A stretch of DNA of 64,000 nt from Fundidesulfovibrio magnetotacticus (lineage in GTDB: Bacteria; Desulfobacterota; Desulfovibrionia; Desulfovibrionales; Desulfovibrionaceae), in the NCBI RefSeq assembly GCF_013019105.1, contig NZ_BLTE01000018.1, forward strand, positions 16,557-80,556, in the 5' to 3' direction. A model generated the notes under the pieces. It had not been told where the DNA came from. It did no database searches and saw nothing but the letters and a program-made list of their open reading frames with translations. The position numbers and the translations under genes are program-made. This document shows positions 47,030-55,391 of the stretch, piece by piece. Numbering within the stretch: position 1 is the stretch's first letter; the number at the start of each line of letters is the position of its first letter.

Positions 47030-48769
47030 TCAGAGCCAGAGGTCCACCACTTCGAAGCGGTTCACGTCCACAAGGCCCTTGTCCGTGAGCTTGAGTTCGG
47101 GGATCACGGGCAGCGAAGAGAAAGACAGAGCCATGAAGGGGTGCGTGTAGTTCGCCTTGTTCAGGGCCACCCGGGTGAAGGCGGCGCGCAGTCGTTCGTA
47201 GTCGCGCACCACGTATTCCAGGGGTTTGAGGCTCATGAGTCCGGCGTACGGCAGTTTGAGCAGCGCCAGCACTTCGCCGTCCGCCACCACGCAGTAGCCG
47301 CCGCCCGCCTCGGCCAGGACGTTTCCGGCCAGGGCCATGTCTTCGTCGCAGACTCCGGCCACCACCAGGTTGTGGGAGTCGTGGGCCACGGTTCCCGCGA
47401 TGGCTCCGCGCGCCATGCCCAGGCCCTGCATGAAGCCCAGGGCGATGTGGCCTCCCTTGCCGTGGCGCTCCACCACGGCGAGTTTGGCCAGGTCCTGCGC
47501 CGGGTCGGCGTGGGCGAAGCCGTCGGCCATGCGGGGGCGCACGGCGACGCTCTTGGTGACGATCTGGCCGGGGATCACCCCGATGCAGCGAACTTCATCC
47601 TTCACTTGAATAATTGCGAAGTCCTCGGCCCCCAGCCTGCCTCCGGGCGTGGAGAGGCATACGGTGTTGACGGCCGTCACGCGGCCCTGGGGCGCGAAAC
47701 CGCCGGGCGGGACCTCCTCCCCGGCCAGGAAGCATTTCCAGATGCGGAACTCCTCCAGGTCGTCCAGGAGCACCACGTCGGCGCGGTAGCCCGGGGCCAC
47801 GGCCCCCCTGCCGCGCATGCCGAAGTGCCGCGCGGTGTTGATGCTGGCCATCTGCACGGCGCGCAGCGGGTCCACGCCCAGGCGCACGGCCATGCGCACG
47901 TTGTGGTCCATGTGGCCGTTGGTGGTCAGGTCGAAGGGGTCGCGGTCGTCGCAGACCATGGAGATGTTCTGGGCGTTGTGCGGGTTCACGGCGGCGATGA
48001 GGTCCGCCAGGTTCTTCTCGTCGCTGCCCTCGCGCATGAACAGGTGCATGCCCTTGCGCAGCTTCTCCAGGGCCTCGTCCAGGTCGGTGCATTCGTGGTC
48101 GGAGCTGGGGCCGGCCAGCACGTAGGCGTTGAGCGCCTTGCCGGACACCAGGGGCGCGTGCCCGTCGATCACCGCGCAGTGGCACGCGGCGATCTTGGCC
48201 AGCACCGAAGGGTCCTTGGCCAGCAGGCCTGGATAGTTCATGAGTTCAGCGAGTCCCAGCACGCGGTCGTGGTGGCGTTGCACCAGCCAGGCGATGTCCT
48301 CGGCGGTCACGGCGGCCCCGGAGGTCTCCATGGTGGTGGCCGGAACGCAGCTGGAGGCCATGATGAAGAAGGTCAGCGGACAGCGTTCGGTGTTGGCAAG
48401 CATGTCCTCGATGCCCTGGCGGCCTAGCACGTTGGCGATCTCGTGGGGGTCCCAGACCACGGCGCAGGTGCCGCGCGGCGCGGCGGCGCGGGCGAACTCC
48501 CAGGGCGTGAGCAGCGTGGACTCGATGTGGATGTGCCCGTCGATGAGCCCGGGGCAGGCGTAACGTCCCTGGCAGTCCACCACCTGGCGCGCCTCGTAGT
48601 CTCCGAAGCCGACCACCACGCCGTCGGACACGGCGATGTCCGCCTCGTGGATGTCTCCCGAGAGCACGTTCACCAGGCGCGTGTTCTTGAGCAGCAGGTC
48701 CACGGGCTCTTCGCCCAGAGCCAGGCCGATCCTGCGGGTCAGGAACGCCACCGTCGAATCGAATTCCAT
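47030..48769 (-). CDS. ade: Adenine deaminase
   Basis: A 579-aa amidohydrolase-family adenine deaminase (Ade) that converts adenine to hypoxanthine and ammonia in purine salvage. Markers: the GLIDGHIHIEST metal site (HxH), the ASSCVPATTMETSG segment, ADRVLGLAELMNYPG-type (HHDRVLGLAELMNYPG), VIDGHAPLVSG, and a C-terminal domain with HDSHNLVVAG and GGGYCVV. The HxH, His and Asp ligands are all present. ATG 48769 is used; the ORF extends 16 codons further upstream without a ribosome binding site. It is alone on its strand. Confidence 0.93.
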   Translation of the reverse strand: MEFDSTVAFLTRRIGLALGEEPVDLLLKNTRLVNVLSGDIHEADIAVSDGVVVGFGDYEARQVVDCQGRYACPGLIDGHIHIESTLLTPWEFARAAAPRGTCAVVWDPHEIANVLGRQGIEDMLANTERCPLTFFIMASSCVPATTMETSGAAVTAEDIAWLVQRHHDRVLGLAELMNYPGLLAKDPSVLAKIAACHCAVIDGHAPLVSGKALNAYVLAGPSSDHECTDLDEALEKLRKGMHLFMREGSDEKNLADLIAAVNPHNAQNISMVCDDRDPFDLTTNGHMDHNVRMAVRLGVDPLRAVQMASINTARHFGMRGRGAVAPGYRADVVLLDDLEEFRIWKCFLAGEEVPPGGFAPQGRVTAVNTVCLSTPGGRLGAEDFAIIQVKDEVRCIGVIPGQIVTKSVAVRPRMADGFAHADPAQDLAKLAVVERHGKGGHIALGFMQGLGMARGAIAGTVAHDSHNLVVAGVCDEDMALAGNVLAEAGGGYCVVADGEVLALLKLPYAGLMSLKPLEYVVRDYERLRAAFTRVALNKANYTHPFMALSFSSLPVIPELKLTDKGLVDVNRFEVVDLWL

Positions 48770-48887
48770 GAAGCCTCCGCATAGGCCGGGTGCGACGCCC
48801 GGCCACCAAGGTATCACATGATCCTATTTGACCAGGACCGGCGTGTCCATGCTAAATCCCATGAAACCATACCGCAAAGGATCTTGC

Positions 48888-49508
48888 ATGAGCGCACGAA
48901 CCATCGATTGCCAGGGCATGACCTGCCCCCAGCCCCTCATGGCCTGCAGGAAGTGCATCGAGGCCGAGGCCCCCGAGCACCTTGAGATCGTTGTGGACGA
49001 CGAAGCCGCCCTGGAGAACGTGGGCCGCTACCTGGCAGCCTCCGGATACCTCCATGCCAGCTCCCGCCACGGCAAAGCCTGGACCATCGTGGCCTCCCGC
49101 GCGCCCGGGGCCGCTCCTGGCGCGCCCGCCGTGGAGGACTTCCCCTGCCCCGTGCCCCAGGCCAACGAAAGCCAGCGCATCGCCGTGTTCCTTTCCGCGA
49201 GCACCATCGGCCGCGGGGACGACGCCCTGGGCGAAAAGCTCATGTTGAACTTTATCAAAACCCTGCCCGAAATGGGGCCGGACCTCTGGCGCATCGTCAT
49301 GGTCAACGCCGCCGTGCGGCTGGCCGTGGAAGGCAGCCCCCACCTGGAGACCCTGCGCGCCCTGGAAGACGCGGGAGTCTCCATCCTCGTATGCGGCACC
49401 TGCCTGGAATTCTTCGGACTTCTCGACAAGCGCGCCGTGGGCCAGACCACAAATATGCTCGATGTGGTCACCAGCCTCCAGCTGGCCACCAAGGTGATCG
49501 ACCTTTAG
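48888..49508 (+). CDS. yedF: Selenium metabolism protein YedF
   Basis: A 206-aa YedF (TIGR03527-type), a protein found with selenium-utilisation genes in many genomes, though its exact reaction is not established. The N-terminal TusA-like domain (~1-70) has CQGMTCPQP with the CPxP motif. The C-terminal domain (~95-206) is DsrE-like: FLSASTIGRGDDALGEKLM and ILVCGTCLEFFGLL, with a conserved Cys. ATG 48888 is chosen because AAAGGA lies 6 nt upstream; the frame opens at a TTG 60 nt earlier. It bears on the candidate selenoprotein at 30980-31210, since both are TusA-related and one is a known selenium-associated family. Confidence 0.9.
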   Translation: MSARTIDCQGMTCPQPLMACRKCIEAEAPEHLEIVVDDEAALENVGRYLAASGYLHASSRHGKAWTIVASRAPGAAPGAPAVEDFPCPVPQANESQRIAVFLSASTIGRGDDALGEKLMLNFIKTLPEMGPDLWRIVMVNAAVRLAVEGSPHLETLRALEDAGVSILVCGTCLEFFGLLDKRAVGQTTNMLDVVTSLQLATKVIDL

Positions 49509-49647
49509 CCTCTCGCTGCCCGGCCGCCTTTCCCGGGGCGGAACGGGCGATCCCTGGCGCGCGGCGGACGGCTGCCCTCCTCCGCCGTGCGTTCAGGGGC
49601 CCCTCAAGAGGCTGGCGCGTCGCGCCTGACCGGGATAGACTCCCCTC

Positions 49648-50634
49648 ATGACGACGCCCAAGAAGACGCCCCGCCCCCGCAGGCCCGGACGGACCCAAGC
49701 GCCCTCCTCCCTCCGCGAGTCCACGGCTCCTGCCGCCCGACGCCCGGACACCCCCGGAGAACGCCCCGCACGGGACGCCCGCGAGCGCAGCCAGGCTCAC
49801 CAGCCCGCGCCCGGCGCCCAGCCCTCCACACCCGGCAGGCAGGAGCGCCGCGTGCCCGGCAGCGACAGGCCGGACGCCCGGCCACCCTCTTCCGACTCCG
49901 AATCCATGCGCCTGAACAAGGCCCTGGCCCTGGCGGGCGTGGCCTCGCGCCGCGCCGCCGACGTGATGGTCCGCGCTGGGCGCGTCACCCTCAACGGACG
50001 CCCCGCGCAACTGGGCGACGTGGTCCGCCCCGGCGACCAACTGGCCGTGGACGGCAGGACCGTCGGGCTCGCCCCGCGCCAGGGCCACGTCTACCTGATG
50101 CTCAACAAGCCCGTGGAGGTGGTCTCCACCGCCCACGACCCCGAGGGACGCCGCACCGTGCTGGATTTGGCCCGCCCCGCGGCGCCCGGCGCGCGCCTCT
50201 TCCCCGTGGGGCGGCTCGACTATTTCTCCCAGGGCCTCATCCTGCTCACCACCGATGGCGATCTGGCCAACCGCCTCATGCATCCCTCATGGCATCTGCC
50301 CAAGCGCTACCGCGTGCTCGTGCGCGGCGACGCGCCACAGGAGGCCCTGGACGCCATGCGCTCCGGCATGCGCCTTGCCGAGGGCGAACGCCTGGCCCCG
50401 GTGAAGGTGGAACAGACCGCCCGCATCGGCCGCGACAGCATTCTGGAAATGGTGCTGATCCAAGGGGTCAACCGCCAGATACGGCGCATGTGTCGGGACC
50501 TGGGCCTGACCATCCTGCGTCTGGAGCGCGTGAGCCAAGGCCCCGTGGAGCTGGGCGACCTGCCGGTGGGCGGCGTGCGGCCGTTGCGCGGCGGCGAGGT
50601 GGCGGCGCTGAAAAGGGCGGTGGGGTTGGCGTAG
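49648..50634 (+). CDS. RsuA/RluB-family pseudouridine synthase
   Basis: A 328-aa rRNA pseudouridine synthase. An unusual N-terminal extension of about 85 residues, rich in Pro, Arg, Ser and Glu, precedes an S4 RNA-binding domain (MRLNKALALAGVASRRAAD...LNGRPAQLGDVV) and the catalytic domain. The catalytic Asp is in VGRLDYFSQGLILLTTDG. LMHPSWHLPKRYRV and GVNRQIRRMCRDLG are family-typical. Rsu/RluB/RluE/RluF specificity cannot be decided from sequence alone. ATG 49648 is used; an internal ATG at about 49906 starts at the S4 domain and could be the real start. Confidence 0.88.
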   Translation: MTTPKKTPRPRRPGRTQAPSSLRESTAPAARRPDTPGERPARDARERSQAHQPAPGAQPSTPGRQERRVPGSDRPDARPPSSDSESMRLNKALALAGVASRRAADVMVRAGRVTLNGRPAQLGDVVRPGDQLAVDGRTVGLAPRQGHVYLMLNKPVEVVSTAHDPEGRRTVLDLARPAAPGARLFPVGRLDYFSQGLILLTTDGDLANRLMHPSWHLPKRYRVLVRGDAPQEALDAMRSGMRLAEGERLAPVKVEQTARIGRDSILEMVLIQGVNRQIRRMCRDLGLTILRLERVSQGPVELGDLPVGGVRPLRGGEVAALKRAVGLA

Positions 50635-50639
50635 AGGGC

Positions 50640-50715
50640 GGACGGGGCTCCGCCCGGACCCGACAGGGCGCTGCCCTGCACCCGCCGGGGGGATGATCCC
50701 CCCAGACCCCGCAAT
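50640..50715. repeat. Extragenic palindromic-rich repeat
   Basis: A GC-rich intergenic block with small nested hairpins: AGGGCGCTGCCCT and GGGGGATGATCCCCC. Its wording, a GGGCTCCGCCC-type start and the GGGGGATGATCCCCCC core, is the style of dispersed extragenic elements in Desulfovibrio-type genomes. A related, shorter block lies at 56790-56850. Confidence 0.5.
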
Positions 50716-50760
50716 TGCTTCGCGGGTTTCACCGGGGACGGCGGCGTCGGTCGGGCGGGG

Positions 50761-51357
50761 TCAGGCCAGGGGCGAGAAAACGCGGGTCGTCAGAGCCGAA
50801 ACCTCGTCGAGCCAGGCCGCGCGCTGTTCGGGCGTGGAGGTCACCACCACCTCGAACATCCGGCGGTGGAAGTCCTGCACGCCGCAGAGGCCGATGATGC
50901 AGTTGCGCCAGATGAGCTCCAGCGGATCGCCGAAGGCCTCCATCTCGCGCAGGCGCGGCGTGTTGCTCGTGTTGAGCACCAGCGCGCTGCGAGCCTTGAG
51001 AAGTCCCACCGGCACGCCTTCCCCGCCGTCGCCTTCCACGAACTCGTAGGCCACCCCGGGCCGCAAAACCCGGTCGATCCACCCCTTGAGCACCGCCGGG
51101 GGCTGCCCCCACCAGTTGGGATGCACCACCACGATGCCCGACGCCTTGGCCAGCTCGTCGCAGTGACGCGCCACGAAATCCGGCATCAGGCCGTCACGCG
51201 GGATCTCCATGTCCGGCAGAACCGGCGCGAAACGCTCGGCGTAGAGATCGTGGAAGTTCACGCCCAGGCCCAGGGAGTCCAGGGTCTCCACCACGCGGAG
51301 GGCCAGCGCATGGTTGAAGCTCCCAGGCTTGGGATGGCACAGGATCACCGAGATCAC
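50761..51357 (-). CDS. Flavodoxin-fold NAD(P)H quinone oxidoreductase
   Basis: A 198-aa protein of the flavodoxin-like NQO family (MdaB/KefF-like). It has the FMN or FAD phosphate-binding segment CHPKPGSFNHALA, the central VVVHPNWWGQPPAVLKGWIDRV motif, and LVLNTSNTPRLRE. Such enzymes reduce quinones to protect against electrophiles. ATG 51357 overlaps the stop of dxs by 4 nt. An isoprenoid-quinone connection with dxs/ispA is possible but unproven. Confidence 0.85.
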   Translation of the reverse strand: MISVILCHPKPGSFNHALALRVVETLDSLGLGVNFHDLYAERFAPVLPDMEIPRDGLMPDFVARHCDELAKASGIVVVHPNWWGQPPAVLKGWIDRVLRPGVAYEFVEGDGGEGVPVGLLKARSALVLNTSNTPRLREMEAFGDPLELIWRNCIIGLCGVQDFHRRMFEVVVTSTPEQRAAWLDEVSALTTRVFSPLA

Positions 51358-53270
51358 GACGCGGTCCCCTCCTCCATAAGCCCTCGCAAAGCGCGCTTCA
51401 CGCCGTCCTTGCTGATGCCCGTGAGCTCCCGCAGGGCCTTCTGGGGGCCGTGCTCCACGAAGTGGTCCGGTATGCCCAGGCGCAGCACCCGCTGCCCCGT
51501 CAGTGCCCCCCGGTCCGCCAACAGTTCCAGCACCGCCGAGCCGAACCCGCCCTGCACGGCGTTCTCCTCCACCGTGACGATGCGGCCGAAACGCCCAGCC
51601 AAGTCCAGAAGGTCCGCCTCCGGCAGGGGTTTGACGAAGCGGGCGTTATACACCGCCACGCTCAGGCCGCTTTCGCGCTCCAGCTCCTCGGCCGCCAGCA
51701 GCGAGGGCAGCACGCGGCTGCCGATGGCCACGATCACGGCGTCCTTGCCGTCGCGCAGGAGCTCGCCTTCGCCCACGGTCAGCGGTTCCGGGGCGTCGCA
51801 AAGCGGCGCGCCGATGCCCACCCCGCGCAGGTAGCGGATGGCCGCTGGGCCTGGGTGAGCCATGGCCGTGGCCAGCATGCGCTGCAGCTCGGCCTCGTCC
51901 TTGGGGGCCATGAGCACCAGGTTGGGAATGTGGCGCAGGTAGGAGAGGTCGAACACGCCGTGGTGGGTGGCGCCGTCCTCGCCCACCAGCCCGCCCCGGT
52001 CCAGACAGAAGGTCACCGGCAGGTTCTGCAGGCAGACGTCGTGCACGATCTGGTCGTAGGAGCGCTGCAGGAACGTGGAATAGATGGCCACCACCGGCTT
52101 GAGCCCCCGCGTGGCCATGCCCCCAGCGAAGGTGACGGCGTGCTGCTCGCAGATGCCCACGTCCACGAAGCGGTCGGGGAAGAGCTGGGCGAAGCAGGAG
52201 AGCCCCGTGCCCTCGGGCATGGCGGCCGTGATGGCCACGATGCGCCGGTCCGTGCGAGCCAGCTTGCAGAGGGTGTCGCCGAACACGTCGGTGTACGTGG
52301 GCAGTTTGGAGGGCGAATTCTTGATGATCTCGCCCGTCTCCGGCTCGAAGGAGCCAACGCCGTGGTAGTATGTGGGGTTTTGTTCCGCGGGGGTGTAGCC
52401 CTTGCCCTTCTGGGTGAGCACGTGCACGAGCACCGGGCCTTTCATCTCGCGCACGTCCTTGAACACCGAGACGAGCTTGGGCAGGTCGTGGCCGTCGATG
52501 GGGCCGAGATAGTTGAAGTGGAACGCCTCGAAGAGCATGCCGGGCGTGAAGAATCCTTTGAAGGATTCCTCGCCGCGCCGCGCCAGTTCCACCATCTCCA
52601 GGCCGAAGGGCACGTGCCGGGCCATGGATTCGAATTCCTTCTTGGCCCGCTTCACCCAACGGTTGGAAAGCTGGCGCGAGAGGAAGAGCGAGAGAGCGCC
52701 GACGTTCTTGGAGATGGACATCTTGTTGTCGTTGAGCACCACCACGAGGTCGCGGCCGTCGCCGCCCGCCTCGTTGAGGCCCTCGTAGGCCAGGCCCGCT
52801 GTCATGGACCCGTCTCCGATCACGGCCACCACCTTGCCCGACTCGCCCAGCACGTCCCGGGCCATGGCCATGCCGGAGGCCGCCGAAATGGACGTGCTGG
52901 AGTGGCCGGTCCCGAAGTGGTCGAAGGGGCTCTCGGCCATGCGCGGGAAGCCGCTCACGCCGCCCATGGTGCGCAGGGTGTGGAAGGCGTCGCGCCGCCC
53001 GGTGAGGATCTTGTACGCGTAGGCCTGGTGGCCCACGTCCCAGACGATCTTGTCCTGGGAGAGGTCCAGCACCTTGAGCAGGGCCAGGGTAAGCTCCACC
53101 ACGCCCAGGGACGGCGCCAGGTGTCCGCCGTTCTCCGACACGGTGGCGATGATCAGTTCGCGAATGTCCTGGGCCAGCAGCCCCAGGTCATCGAGGGAGA
53201 GCGCGGCCACGTCCGTGGGCGAATCCACGCGCGCGAGCATGGTCAACGGGTGGCCGTCGAGAAGACTCAT
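51354..53270 (-). CDS. dxs: 1-deoxy-D-xylulose-5-phosphate synthase
   Basis: A 638-aa thiamine-diphosphate enzyme, first step of the MEP isoprenoid pathway. The cofactor site is GDGSMTAGLAYEGLNEAG (GDG...N motif); further family stretches are GHQAYAYKILTGR, HFGTGHSSTSISAASGMA, GLVGEDGATHHGVFDL and the C-terminal GFGSAVLELLAD. ATG 53270 gives the usual length (620-640). It is followed by the quinone reductase gene (4-nt overlap) and preceded by ispA in the same orientation, so isoprenoid genes cluster here. Confidence 0.96.
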   Translation of the reverse strand: MSLLDGHPLTMLARVDSPTDVAALSLDDLGLLAQDIRELIIATVSENGGHLAPSLGVVELTLALLKVLDLSQDKIVWDVGHQAYAYKILTGRRDAFHTLRTMGGVSGFPRMAESPFDHFGTGHSSTSISAASGMAMARDVLGESGKVVAVIGDGSMTAGLAYEGLNEAGGDGRDLVVVLNDNKMSISKNVGALSLFLSRQLSNRWVKRAKKEFESMARHVPFGLEMVELARRGEESFKGFFTPGMLFEAFHFNYLGPIDGHDLPKLVSVFKDVREMKGPVLVHVLTQKGKGYTPAEQNPTYYHGVGSFEPETGEIIKNSPSKLPTYTDVFGDTLCKLARTDRRIVAITAAMPEGTGLSCFAQLFPDRFVDVGICEQHAVTFAGGMATRGLKPVVAIYSTFLQRSYDQIVHDVCLQNLPVTFCLDRGGLVGEDGATHHGVFDLSYLRHIPNLVLMAPKDEAELQRMLATAMAHPGPAAIRYLRGVGIGAPLCDAPEPLTVGEGELLRDGKDAVIVAIGSRVLPSLLAAEELERESGLSVAVYNARFVKPLPEADLLDLAGRFGRIVTVEENAVQGGFGSAVLELLADRGALTGQRVLRLGIPDHFVEHGPQKALRELTGISKDGVKRALRGLMEEGTAS

Positions 53271-53357
53271 GATGGCGATGACTCCTGAAGTCGTGTTGGA
53301 AACGGATATTTTGCCCCTGCGGGGGCGTTCCGTCAAAGGTTTTCGGTCTCTATCGCC

Positions 53358-54245
53358 CTATGACACGCGGTCCACGATGAACTGGGCCAGATCGCGCAGG
53401 AAGGTGGCCTCCGGCCCCTGGAAGGGGCTCAGGCTTTCCACGGCCTGGGCCGCGTTGCGTCGGGCCAGATCCATGCTGCGCTCCACGCCGATGAGCGCGG
53501 GGTAGGTGGTCTTGCCCTGCTCCTCGTCGGAGCCCACGGGTTTGCCCAGGGCTTTTTCGTCGCCCACCACGTCCAGCACGTCGTCCACGATCTGGAAGGC
53601 CGCGCCCACCGACTGGCCGTAGCTGCGCGCCCGGGCCAGCACGTCCGGCTCGGCCCCGGCCAGTTGCGCGCCGCACACGCAGGCCGCGGTGATGAGCGCG
53701 CCGGTTTTCATGGCCTGCATCTCACGCAGTTCCTCCAGGCTCACGCCCGCCTTGGCGGTGTAGGCCATGTCCAGGGCCTGGCCGCCCACCATGCCTCCGG
53801 CCCCGGCGGCGCGCGCCAGGGTGGCGATGGCCTCCACCACGCGCCCGGGAGGCAGCTCCCCGGCCGTGGAGGCCATGAGCCCGAAGGCCTCGGTGAGCAG
53901 GCCGTCGCCCGCCAGGATGGCCATGGCCTCGCCGAACACCTTGTGGTTGGAGGGGCGGCCCCGGCGCAGGTCGTCGTCGTCCATGGCCGGGAGGTCGTCG
54001 TGGATCAGCGAATAGGTGTGGATGAACTCCAGCGACGCCGCGAAGGGCATGGCCGCCCGGGCCTCGGCCCCCAGCATGCGCGCGAAGCACAGGCAGAGCA
54101 CGGGCCTGAGCCGCTTGCCCCCGGCCAGCAGGCTGTATTCCATGGCCTCGCGCAGTCCGGCCGGGATGCCCTTGCCCTTGAGCAGGCCGCGCAGGGCCTC
54201 CTCCACTTCGTGGGAATAGCCGCGCAGGCGGTCCTTGATGCTCAC
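53358..54245 (-). CDS. ispA: Polyprenyl synthetase (farnesyl diphosphate synthase)
   Basis: A 295-aa E-type prenyltransferase that condenses isopentenyl diphosphate with allylic diphosphates. First Asp-rich motif DDLPAMDDDDLRRG and second motif DDVLDVVGD are intact; LAGGKRLRPVLCL is the pyrophosphate-binding Lys/Arg segment. Chain length (farnesyl or geranylgeranyl) cannot be read reliably; the short-chain IspA type is most likely given the length. It overlaps the intergenic junction with xseB by one base only (54245/54247). Confidence 0.93.
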   Translation of the reverse strand: MSIKDRLRGYSHEVEEALRGLLKGKGIPAGLREAMEYSLLAGGKRLRPVLCLCFARMLGAEARAAMPFAASLEFIHTYSLIHDDLPAMDDDDLRRGRPSNHKVFGEAMAILAGDGLLTEAFGLMASTAGELPPGRVVEAIATLARAAGAGGMVGGQALDMAYTAKAGVSLEELREMQAMKTGALITAACVCGAQLAGAEPDVLARARSYGQSVGAAFQIVDDVLDVVGDEKALGKPVGSDEEQGKTTYPALIGVERSMDLARRNAAQAVESLSPFQGPEATFLRDLAQFIVDRVS

Positions 54246-54246
54246 G

Positions 54247-54477
54247 TCAGTTCTCCTCGCCGGCGGCGTGGTCGAAGGGTTTGAGGCCTTCCGGGGTAGC
54301 CTGGCTCACCACGAGCCGGGCCTCCTCCAGTTGGGTGCGGCAGGAGGCGGCCAGGGTCTGGCCTTCCTTATAGAGGGATACGCCCAGGTCCAGGGGCAGC
54401 TCGCCGCTCTCCAGCTGTTCCACGATGGCCCGCAGCCGGTCGATGTTTTTCTCGAAGGTCGGTTTCTTGGCGCTCAT
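54247..54477 (-). CDS. xseB: Exodeoxyribonuclease VII small subunit
   Basis: A 76-aa XseB. It folds as a two-helix hairpin that assembles around XseA. Marker motif FEKNIDRLRAIVEQLESGELPL and the LYKEGQTLAASCRTQLEEA second helix. ATG 54477 is chosen over an in-frame ATG at 54483 because GGAGG sits 6 nt before the former and right against the latter. The stop of the M23 gene overlaps this start. Confidence 0.93.
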   Translation of the reverse strand: MSAKKPTFEKNIDRLRAIVEQLESGELPLDLGVSLYKEGQTLAASCRTQLEEARLVVSQATPEGLKPFDHAAGEEN

Positions 54478-54479
54478 GA

Positions 54480-55391
54480 TCATCCTCCGGGCCGACGGTC
54501 GAAGGGGCCGCCGGCCGTGAACAGGGGCATGGGATCCACGGACTGGCCGAGAACCTTCATGCCGAAATGCAGGTGCGGCCCCGTGGAACGCCCCGTGGAG
54601 CCCACGAGGCCCACCAGCTGGCCGCGTTCCAGGTGTTGGCCGGTGCGCACGGAAACCGCGGACAGGTGGAAGTACATGCTCACCACGCCCTGGCCGTGGT
54701 CGATGAACACCGAGAGGCCGTTGAAGAAAAAGTCGCCCGTGAGGATCACCTTGCCCTGGTTGGCGACGTGCACGGGGTCGCCCTTCTGGGCGTCGAAGTC
54801 GATGCCGGTGTGGGGGCTGCGCGGCTGGCCGTTGAGGATGCGGCGCAGGCCGAAGGCGCTGGTGACCTCGCCGGGCACCGGGCGCAGGAAGGGGAAGCTC
54901 CAGAAACGGCGGTCACCCGCCTCGTTCATGGCCTTGGCGATGAGCGCCTGTTCGCGTTTGATGCGCGCCAGGTTCTCCTTGGAGGGAGTCACCGTGGAAG
55001 GCGGCAGGTTCAGGCGTTGCTCGGGGAAGGCCGTGGGCGTCACTTCAATCTTGCCCAGCACCATCTCGCGCCGGGCCGGGCGTACGGCCTCCACCACCAG
55101 GGAGTGGGACCCGGGCTGCACCTCGAGCCCGGCCGCCAGGAGCACCTCGCCCCGGAACTCCCGGCCGCGCTTGCTCATGAGCACCTCCACCACCCTGCCC
55201 TGCCACTCGGCCGTGACCTTCTCCACCTGGTTCACCAGGCGCACCTCGGCCACGAAAGGCTGGCCCACGCCCACGGACTCGGGCACGACCACCGTGAGGG
55301 GGCCTTCCACGAGCGTCTGGTCGGCCGCCCGCAGCGGGGCCGCCGACATGAGGAGCAGCACGAGGGCCGCGAGAGCACGCAACACGTTCAC
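54480..55391 (-). CDS. Secreted M23-family metallopeptidase
   Basis: A 303-aa murein endopeptidase-like protein. A signal peptide (LRALAALVLLLMSAAPLRAA) is followed by a beta-sandwich-like region (~25-130) and the C-terminal M23 peptidase domain with zinc site HTGIDFDAQKG (H, D) and GPHLHFGMKVLG (HxH). Substrates of the family are peptidoglycan cross-bridges. GTG 55391 overlaps the stop of xseA by 4 nt (GTGA) with GGAGG at the right distance. It is embedded between xseB and xseA. Confidence 0.9.
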   Translation of the reverse strand: MNVLRALAALVLLLMSAAPLRAADQTLVEGPLTVVVPESVGVGQPFVAEVRLVNQVEKVTAEWQGRVVEVLMSKRGREFRGEVLLAAGLEVQPGSHSLVVEAVRPARREMVLGKIEVTPTAFPEQRLNLPPSTVTPSKENLARIKREQALIAKAMNEAGDRRFWSFPFLRPVPGEVTSAFGLRRILNGQPRSPHTGIDFDAQKGDPVHVANQGKVILTGDFFFNGLSVFIDHGQGVVSMYFHLSAVSVRTGQHLERGQLVGLVGSTGRSTGPHLHFGMKVLGQSVDPMPLFTAGGPFDRRPGG

